NCBI GenBank assembly: GCA_020636745.1
Contig: JACJXH010000002.1
Coordinates: forward strand, 496,001-560,000
From: Lentimicrobiaceae bacterium
Lineage (GTDB): Bacteria > Bacteroidota > Bacteroidia > Bacteroidales > Lentimicrobiaceae
Direction: 5' to 3'
DNA length: 64,000 nucleotides
Part shown: piece by piece, positions 18,387 to 25,400 of the stretch
How positions within the stretch are numbered: position 1 is the stretch's first letter
Layout: each line of letters starts with the position of its first letter
The notes under the pieces: generated by a model
Databases searched by the model: none
Told to the model about the DNA's origin: nothing
The model's input: only the letters and a program-made list of their open reading frames with translations
Program-made: the position numbers and the translations under genes

Positions 18387-18815
18387 ATGAAAGAAACACC
18401 AGACAAAAAAGTTTTACAGGTTATTAATCAAATTCATGAGTTAGCCCGTGTTGAAGGATTTCTGGAAACATTGTCTGAACAATGGGGGTTCTCGGCCCGC
18501 ATATCCATGATTCTGAATCTTGTTTTGGAAGAAGCATTGACAAATACCATCCTTTACGGGTATGATGATAGCCTGGAGCACACAATTACATTAAATTTTG
18601 AGCTGGAGGGTGATATTTTGTCCATTTCTATTTTTGATGATGGGCATGAATATGATCCAACTCAAAAGGAAGACCCCGATATTACACTGGCTGCTGAAGA
18701 CCGGCAAATTGGCGGATTAGGTATTTTTTTGATTAAAAAAAATATGGATTCTGTTGAATACCTGCGAATTGAAAACAAAAACTGTTTAATTCTTAAAAAA
18801 AATATAAAATCATGA
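18387..18815 (+). CDS. RsbW/SpoIIAB-like serine kinase (HATPase_c_2)
   Basis: The product has 142 residues from the ATG at 18387. It shows the GHKL ATPase elements: N-box LEEALTNTILYGYD, an FDDGHEYDP segment, and GGLGIFLIKKNMD. Such proteins bind a partner (a sigma factor in the classic case) and are countered by STAS antagonists that they phosphorylate on serine. The next gene is exactly such an antagonist and overlaps this one by four bases, so the two form a translationally coupled switch. No sigma factor and no PP2C phosphatase gene is visible in the window, so the output target is unknown. An upstream in-frame start exists, but it overlaps the promoter box. Confidence 0.87.
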   Translation: MKETPDKKVLQVINQIHELARVEGFLETLSEQWGFSARISMILNLVLEEALTNTILYGYDDSLEHTITLNFELEGDILSISIFDDGHEYDPTQKEDPDITLAAEDRQIGGLGIFLIKKNMDSVEYLRIENKNCLILKKNIKS

Positions 18816-19144
18816 ACGTAAAGGTTGAGGCTTCAAAAGAGTATACACTTGTGAGCGTTGAAGGACGCATTGATACAACCAATGCCAACGAATTTGAAAA
18901 ATCAGTGATGGAGGTTATTGAAAGCGGTTGTAGAAAACTGATTCTTGATTGCAGCGGGTTAAACTATATCAGCAGCTCTGGATTGAGGGTTTTTCTTATT
19001 GTTCAGAAAAAAATGATGGCTATCAAAGGTCATTTTTTGCTTACAAACCTTCAGCCCGGAATTAAAGAAATTTTTGATATTTCCGGATTCTCTTCCATTT
19101 TTGCAATTTTCCCTGATCAGCAATCTGCTCTGGCAAATCATTAA
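18812..19144 (+). CDS. STAS-domain anti-sigma-factor antagonist
   Basis: This 110-residue single STAS domain of SpoIIAA/RsbV type has the core VSVEGRIDTTNANEFE, LILDCSGLNYISSSGLRVFL and the phosphorylatable serine at about residue 56. The ATG overlaps the last codons of the kinase gene (ATGA-type overlap), typical of stoichiometric partner pairs. In the classic scheme the unphosphorylated form captures the kinase and releases its partner. With the STAS protein at 14188, two possible substrates for the kinase lie within 5 kb. Confidence 0.9.
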   Translation: MNVKVEASKEYTLVSVEGRIDTTNANEFEKSVMEVIESGCRKLILDCSGLNYISSSGLRVFLIVQKKMMAIKGHFLLTNLQPGIKEIFDISGFSSIFAIFPDQQSALANH

Positions 19145-19275
19145 GCGGTGAGTCATTTTGCTGAAAAGTGACTAAACCCTTCGCTGTTGATGCAATGGTG
19201 ATTTGACGTAATTCGTTGATAACCATACCCGGAATTCGCGTATTATTTTTGAAATATAAATTTCAACTATTTAGT

Positions 19276-19923
19276 ATGGCAACTTACATTCATTTTCTTG
19301 ATCCTCATTCAAAAGATATTGAAGAAGTCATTAACAATCTTGAACCCACCCCCGGTACTTGTATATTTATCGATATGATAAACTCAACCGGTGATAAAAT
19401 TCTGAATCCTGATAAATCATGGATTAGAAAAGCCAACAATACCTTTAACTTTATTTCAGTCATCAATCAATTTCCCAATTATGTAGTTAAGGGGATTGGT
19501 GATGAAATGATGCTCTTTTTGCCTGATGTTGAACTTGAGAAAAGTGAAACTTTCAGAGACTATCTTTCACTGCTGGGTGAAATTCATGCTACAATTGATA
19601 CTCTTATCAATCACCCGCTTAAGAATTTGTTTTATGAATGTAAAGTAGGTATCCATTATTGCACCGATGTTTATAATATTACTTTCTTTGAAGGTGTAAA
19701 CGATTATTACGGAACAGATATTGATGCTTCGGCCCGGCTGATGCAAAAATCAAAAGGAAACCGTATCGTAATTAGTGAGCAGTTTTACAATAAAGTGCTC
19801 GACAACATTCAAACCCATGGTTTAGATAAAAACCAAACGGTAGTAAGCAATATATCCGATATTTATATTGAAGACTTTAAAGGTATACCCACACCCTTTA
19901 AATACAGAATGATTCATCTGTAA
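19276..19923 (+). CDS. Class III nucleotidyl (probably adenylate) cyclase catalytic domain protein
   Basis: The 215-residue protein is essentially one cyclase catalytic domain. The metal-binding aspartates are Asp33 (CIFIDMINST) and Asp76 (VKGIGDEMMLF). The purine-selecting pair is Lys72 and Asp143 (NDYYG), which is the ATP-type pair and argues for cAMP. In the VNxAAR motif the sequence is IDASAR: Arg154 is kept, but Asp150 replaces the transition-state asparagine. There is no membrane or sensor domain, so input must come from other proteins. I chose the ATG at 19276 because the longer frame adds only unrelated sequence. It follows the RsbW/STAS pair by 131 bases. Activity is likely but not certain given the Asn-to-Asp change. 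Confidence 0.82.
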   Translation: MATYIHFLDPHSKDIEEVINNLEPTPGTCIFIDMINSTGDKILNPDKSWIRKANNTFNFISVINQFPNYVVKGIGDEMMLFLPDVELEKSETFRDYLSLLGEIHATIDTLINHPLKNLFYECKVGIHYCTDVYNITFFEGVNDYYGTDIDASARLMQKSKGNRIVISEQFYNKVLDNIQTHGLDKNQTVVSNISDIYIEDFKGIPTPFKYRMIHL

Positions 19924-19975
19924 TCAAACGCTTTTCCATACTTGTTCCTCCATATAAAATGCAGAAACCACATGA

Positions 19976-20206
19976 CTGTATCCGACATTCATAAAGTCTT
20001 CAGTTTTTGGTACTCATTTGCTGGTTGATGCTGGCTATATTCAAACCCGGCGAAATGTTTTTAATGCAGGAGCTCAGATTGACCTTGAACTGGTTTTGTT
20101 TTCATATCTGAAAACAACCTGTTCTGCAGGCTACGCCAGAACTTTTGAAGCAGGCCGCAGACCTCAGGAACAATGGATGTTTTCATTAAAATTGCTAGGG
20201 AACTAA
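19976..20206 (+). pseudogene. C-terminal remnant of an outer-membrane beta-barrel-like protein
   Basis: The frame is open from about 19976 to the TAA at 20204-20206 but has a stop immediately upstream and no convincing start; only a TTG at 20018 is available. The sequence (AGAQIDLELVLFSYLKTT, then GYARTFEAGRRPQEQWMFSLKLLG) has the alternating pattern and terminal strand of a barrel protein C-terminus. It is therefore read as the tail of a deleted or decayed gene, not as a working small gene. The parent family cannot be named with certainty. Confidence 0.4.
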
Positions 20207-20331
20207 TATGTGATGAATGGATTGCAGGCTAATCCGGGAGTCTGGGTGTAGGACTAATCATGCCGTTTCTGTTTGATACCTGCTCTGAAAGTGCTATTTC
20301 CCCATAAAATTATTGTATGTCTATTGAATAC

Positions 20332-20820
20332 TTATGTGCTTTTAACTTTGTTTCTGATGAAAAAAGCTGCAACCACGGAGGTAACCAACCCGCCGAATGG
20401 GATTCCCAACAAGCCCTGAATAATATAACTGTCAAGTGAATAAAAGTTTTCAGCCTGTGGTTGTGTCAATAATCCATGAGACATTTGATATGCTATCATG
20501 TTATGAAAAAAATCAGGACTGATGTAATTGCTGGCAATTAATTGTGCTAAAGGACTTATAAGCGTGATGAATGCAGTTATTATTAATCCGCTGACAACAG
20601 CCTGTAAATAGGATATTTTACCGCAATAATCCCTGTTTTTTTTATCCAGCAATGCAAAAATATAAATGGCAACTGCTAAAATGGTAATAATTTTAGTGTA
20701 AAATGCATGTTTGTCAATGTGGTTGCCATGTAAACCCGAGACTCTTTCAAGAAAAATCCATGCAAGGCCAGCTCCTGTTAAAATAAGGGCCCATTTTATT
20801 TCTGTGCCAATTTTTTTCAT
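20332..20820 (-). CDS. DUF4199-family membrane protein
   Basis: The 162-residue protein has four membrane segments. The layout and motifs match DUF4199: an N-terminal helix starting KWALILTGAGLAWIFLE, then SYLQAVVSGLIITAFITLISPLAQ, and a C-terminal LLGIPFGGLVTSVVAAFFIR. The family is common in Bacteroidota and has no known function. It ends 19 bases from the next minus-strand gene upstream (20840-21394), so the two probably share a transcript. Nothing in the sequence suggests a substrate. Confidence 0.75.
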   Translation of the reverse strand: MKKIGTEIKWALILTGAGLAWIFLERVSGLHGNHIDKHAFYTKIITILAVAIYIFALLDKKNRDYCGKISYLQAVVSGLIITAFITLISPLAQLIASNYISPDFFHNMIAYQMSHGLLTQPQAENFYSLDSYIIQGLLGIPFGGLVTSVVAAFFIRNKVKST

Positions 20821-20839
20821 AGTATTGAGATGCTGTTGC

Positions 20840-21394
20840 TTAGCCGGCTAATTCGTAGGCTTTTTTTATCCATTCAAGTACTTCTTCTGTTATGTCAGCT
20901 TCACTGCTGATATTTATCTTATGAGAACACATTGCATTGGCAGTGTTGATTGCTTTAAGTTCTCCCGTTGTTTCCTGTCCTTTCAGATTAAGTCCTATTT
21001 CAAATCTGGTTTTTGTAGCAGGCTGAAGAATCGCAAATTGTTTTTTTCGCCTGAGACTGACGTAGGCGTTTTTAGGCGCAATTTCCACATCATTCCCAAA
21101 GCCTTTGATGTGATTTATAAGCAGATCGAAAACAGTCTTATAATGTTCTTTGCCTTTGTATTGGTTTTCAAGCAGCAGACTTTTGTCTGATACCGAACCC
21201 GCATCTGACTGTCTGGCTTTGTGCGCAACCATATTGGCAAAACCATGAGTAAATCCATATTCTTCTTTCAAAAAACGGATTATGTCACCATGTTTGGAGA
21301 AATTTTGCAATAACACGATTTCAATCCACTGTTCAAGGTTTTTACCTGTATTCCTGAACAAGTTTTCCAGCATTGTTTTTTCGGCCTGATCCAT
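20840..21394 (-). CDS. DUF4287/DUF5655 domain protein
   Basis: The product has 184 residues from the ATG at 21394. The N-terminal third (TGKNLEQWIEIV, HGDIIRFLKEEYGFTHGFANMVAHKAR) fits DUF4287. The rest (VFDLLINHIKGFG, AYVSLRRKKQFAILQPATKTRFEIGLNLKG) fits DUF5655, a small domain often compared with predicted transport or DNA-associated proteins of unknown function. The longer start at 21466 adds an unrelated basic extension, so the internal ATG is preferred. It is cytosolic and probably co-transcribed with the DUF4199 gene downstream. Confidence 0.75.
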   Translation of the reverse strand: MDQAEKTMLENLFRNTGKNLEQWIEIVLLQNFSKHGDIIRFLKEEYGFTHGFANMVAHKARQSDAGSVSDKSLLLENQYKGKEHYKTVFDLLINHIKGFGNDVEIAPKNAYVSLRRKKQFAILQPATKTRFEIGLNLKGQETTGELKAINTANAMCSHKINISSEADITEEVLEWIKKAYELAG

Positions 21395-21527
21395 AACAAT
21401 AGGAATTAACTTTTGAAACCTGAATAGGTTCTGATGACTTAACCTTTGCCGGAATAAAATGTTCAAAGGCTGCTCAAAAACCCGGTTTGTAAGTCATTGA
21501 GCCCTGTTTTCATATGTTTATGTTAAA

Positions 21528-21830
21528 TTACTGATTCAATAAGGAAATTGAAATCATGATAATAAACAGGATTATCAAAAAGATGAGTATTCTTTTTCTT
21601 CTGTTTGCCCTGTAATTGATGAAGTTGGCCTGATTCAGGAAATACCGGTTTTGCGAAACACCAATCAAAACATGCTGACTTACCAGACGCTGAAAAAGAA
21701 AACCCTTTCTGATGTTAAGTTCTTCAGCAGTTTTGGCGTTTTTTGCTGAAGTCGCTCCTGCAAGTTCAAATTGCCTTATGATCCTGTTTATTTTGCCTGA
21801 AATAATTGCTCCTGCAGGTACAGCTGTCAT
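21528..21830 (-). CDS. Small C-terminally anchored membrane protein, unknown
   Basis: The 100-residue hypothetical protein has a soluble N-terminal part of about 78 residues and one strongly hydrophobic C-terminal helix (RILIFLIILFIIMISISLL) after a basic RANRRKR stretch. That is the layout of a tail-anchored protein with its N-terminus in the cytosol. I do not recognise the family. It is kept as real because the frame has a good ATG, no competing gene on the other strand and a clear topology. It may be loosely associated with the two DUF genes downstream on the same strand. Confidence 0.5.
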   Translation of the reverse strand: MTAVPAGAIISGKINRIIRQFELAGATSAKNAKTAEELNIRKGFLFQRLVSQHVLIGVSQNRYFLNQANFINYRANRRKRILIFLIILFIIMISISLLNQ

Positions 21831-22412
21831 TTTCAGTATGGATTAAAATTGATAATAAATGTGAAGGTAATTAAGCAACTAAGCTGTTTGTGATCATAAA
21901 AATAAATATTTTCCGGCGATTTCAATTCCGGAAGATTCTCTGGCGTTCAAAATCAACAGGGGCATATTTTGTAGTACATCTTACTAACCCCTGTTTTCAT
22001 GTAGTGCTTTTGTCCTGCAATTAAATATACAGGATCGATTAACTACAGTTTCATTGTTGCTAAAGGTTCTCTTTCAAGTGAATATCAAACAGCCTTGTTG
22101 TGTACAATCATGCATGATGGCTTACACCTTCACATCCAAATAAATATACATACACCTTTTGAACCAATTGTCGCAAGGCCGGAAAAGGAATTGTAAAACC
22201 TTTCGCTTAACTATGCGATCAGTCATACTTAATGGAATTTCGCATAAAATGTGATAAGGTTGATCGTGTTGTTTGACAAAAAAATTAGGTGTTGCTTTAA
22301 AGCATTACTTACAATCAATACAACAAACCTTTGAACCATCACACGAATACGATGGTAACATGAGTAAAAACGCACAGTACTTTAAACAAATTCAGTTTCC
22401 TTTGTTTTTGTG
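21831..22412. other. 582-base intergenic region without a convincing gene
   Basis: The region is AT-rich. It contains an 8-base inverted repeat (AACAGGGG at 21955, CCCCTGTT at 21988) with a 25-base loop, which is too weak to call a terminator. A 67-codon frame at 22273-22476 overlaps the end of the BACON gene and has no recognisable features. I see no RNA gene here. Confidence 0.5.
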
Positions 22413-25400
22413 TTATTTGATAATGACCAGTTTTCTGATCAGGATTTCTTTCGGCGTTTTTATTTTTACAAAATAGCAACCTTGTGGAGCTGTACTCATG
22501 TCAAACTTATAAATGTTATCGCCCTGGCAGACTCTATTTTGTAATGTTGCTCCGGCAAGAGTAACAATGCTCACTTCCAATCTTGAAAATGATGACTGGT
22601 CAGCATATATGGAAAATAAACCACGTGCCGGATTTGGAATCAGCCGGATTTCATTCTTTTCAACCTCCTGAACTGAAACAGTTGTCTGAGCCTGAGTTAA
22701 GGTCACACGCTGTACAGGTAAACCTGATGTCGTAACCGAGATTGTTGCTACCCGTGAATCATAATATGGATTTGCTGAATAATTTGCAACGATGGTTCCA
22801 TTGCCAATTCCACCAGCTGTTACAAGGCACCAGGCTGAGTCGCTTGATGCTGTCCATGATGAATTTGATGTGACTATGTATTCTACAGCACCTGCAAATT
22901 CATTTACATTCTGATTGGCAGGAGTAACTAACAGGGTTGGCGAGGTGCCGGCCTGCGTTACTGTAACAACTACGGGGGTTAAACCGGCTGCTGTTACTGT
23001 AATGCTGGCCACTCTTTGCGTAAGCAGCGGGTTGGCTGTAAATGTGGCCGTTAAGGTACCGTTTCCGTTTCCTGAAGAGGTAACTGTGCACCAGGTTTGG
23101 TCGCTGGCTGCAGACCATGCAGTGTTTGAAGTCACCGCAAAGGATGTGTTACCGGCAATGGCCGCAACATTCTGATTGGCAGGAGTAACCAACAGGGTTG
23201 GCGAGGTTCCGGCCTGTGTTACAGTAACAACTACGGGGGTTAAACCGGCTACTGTTACTGTAATGCTGGCCACTCTTTGCGTAAGCAGTGGGTTGGCTGT
23301 AAATGTGGCCGTAATGGTACCGTTTCCGTTTCCTGAAGAGGTAACTGTGCACCAGGTTTGGTCGCTGGCTGCAGTCCATGCAGTGTTTGAAGTCACCGCA
23401 AAGGATGTGTTACCGGCAGTGGCCGCAACATTCTGATTGGCAGGAGTAACCAACAGGGTTGGCGAGGTTCCGGCCTGTGTTACTGTAACAACTACGGGGG
23501 TTAAACCGGCTACTGTTACTGTTATGCTGGCCATTCTTTGCGTAAGCAGCGGGTTGGCTGTAAATGTGGCCGTTAAGGTACCGTTTCCGTTTCCTGAAGA
23601 GGTAACTGTGCACCAGGTTTGGTCGCTGGCTGCAGTCCATGCAGTGTTTGAAGTCACTGCAAAGGATGTGTTACCGGCAGTGGCCGCAACATTCTGATTG
23701 GCAGGAGTAACCAACAGGGTTGGCGAGGTACCGGCCTGCGTTACTGTAACAACTACGGGGGTTAAACCGGCTACCGTTACTGTAATGCTGGCCACTCTTT
23801 GCGTAAGCAGCGGGTTGGCTGTAAATGTGGCCGTAATGGTACCGTTTCCGTTTCCTGAAGAGGTAACTGTGCACCAGGTTTGGTCGCTGGCTGCAGTCCA
23901 TGCAGTGTTTGAAGTCACCGCAAAGGATGTGTTACCGGCAATGGCCGCAACATTCTGATTGGCAGGAGTAACCAACAGGGTTGGCGAGGTTTCGGCCTGC
24001 GTTACTGTAACAACTACGGGGGTTAAACCGGCTACCGTTACTGTAATGCTGGCCACTCTTTGCGTAAGCAGCGGGTTGGCTGTAAATGTGGCCGTAATGG
24101 TACCGTTTCCGTTTCCTGAAGAGGTAACTGTGCACCAGGTTTGGTCGCTGGCTGCAGTCCATGCAGTGTTTGAAGTCACCGCAAAGGATGTGTTACCGGC
24201 AATGGCCGCAACATTCTGATTGGCAGGAGTAACCAACAGGTTTGGCGAGGTTCCGGCCTGCGTTACTGTAACAACTACGGGGGTTAAACCGGCTACCGTT
24301 ACTGTAATGCTGGCCATTCTTTGCGTAAGCAGCGGGTTGGCTGTAAATGTGGCCGTAATGGTACCGTTTCCGTTTCCTGAAGAGGTAACTGTGCACCAGG
24401 TTTGGTCGCTGGCTGCAGTCCATGCAGTGTTTGAAGTCACTGCAAAGGATGTGTTACCGGCAGTGGCCGCAACATTCTGATTGGCAGGAGTAACCAACAG
24501 GTTTGGCGAGGTTCCGGCCTGCGTTACTGTAACAACTACGGGGGTTAAACCGGCTACCGTTACTGTAATGCTGGCCACTCTTTGCGTAAGCAGTGGGTTG
24601 GCTGTAAATGTGGCCGTAATGGTACCGTTTCCGTTTCCTGAAGAGGTAACTGTGCACCAGGTTTGGTCGCTGGCTGCAGTCCATGCAGTGTTTGAAGTCA
24701 CTGCAAAGGATGTGTTACCGGCAGTGGCCGCAACATTCTGATTGGCAGGAGTAACCAACAGGTTTGGCGAGGTTCCGGCCTGCGTTACTGTAACAACTAC
24801 GGGGGTTAAACCGGCTACCGTTACTGTAATGCTGGCCACTCTTTGCGTAAGCAGCGGGTTGGCTGTAAATGTGGCCGTAATGGTACTGTTTCCGTTTCCT
24901 GAAGAGGTAACTGTGCACCAGGTTTGGTCGCTGGCTGCAGTCCATGCAGTGTTTGAAGTCACCGCAAAGGATGTGTTACCGGCAGTGGCCGCAACATTCT
25001 GATTGGCAGGAGTAACGGAAAGGGTCGGGCCTGTTGCAGAGCCGGTGATGGATACATCGTCAACACAAACGCCGCGTCCGTATTTGGCATTGCCTTCAAA
25101 GGCAATATAATACTCGCTTCCGGGATTAGGAAGGTTAATCGTCTCTTCGGTCCAGGAGGTGATGGACGTTGTATATGATGCGAGTTGAGTCCAGCTTCCA
25201 TTGGCTGATGTTTTATAAAAAACAGTCAACTGGTCCTGATCAGGACTCCATAATTGCTGGGTATGCCAGAATTTCAATACAGGGCTTGAAATTGAGTTTA
25301 AATTTAAAGTTGGAGTAATGAGCTTTGTTTTGTTGTCGCTGGCTGTGGCATCTTTAAGACAGGCATTAAAAGTGCCACTATGGGCAGAAGCTGGATTGGA

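Noticed and set aside
21955..21995. An 8-base inverted repeat with a 25-base loop as a terminator.
   Set aside because: The loop is too long, there is no strong T-run, and no gene ends next to it in the right orientation.
22273..22476. A 67-codon plus-strand frame between the tail-anchored gene and the BACON gene.
   Set aside because: It overlaps the 3' end of the BACON gene, has no domain, no promoter box and no plausible topology.
22915..25002. Regularly spaced repeats that might suggest a CRISPR array.
   Set aside because: The units are 261 bases long, contiguous without unique spacers, and code for BACON domains.
22900..25201. Many repeated open frames of 76-86 codons on both strands across the BACON array, spaced every 261 bases.
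   Set aside because: They are shadow frames of the tandem coding repeat. The 1758-residue minus-strand frame explains all of them through domains, signal peptide and sorting domain.
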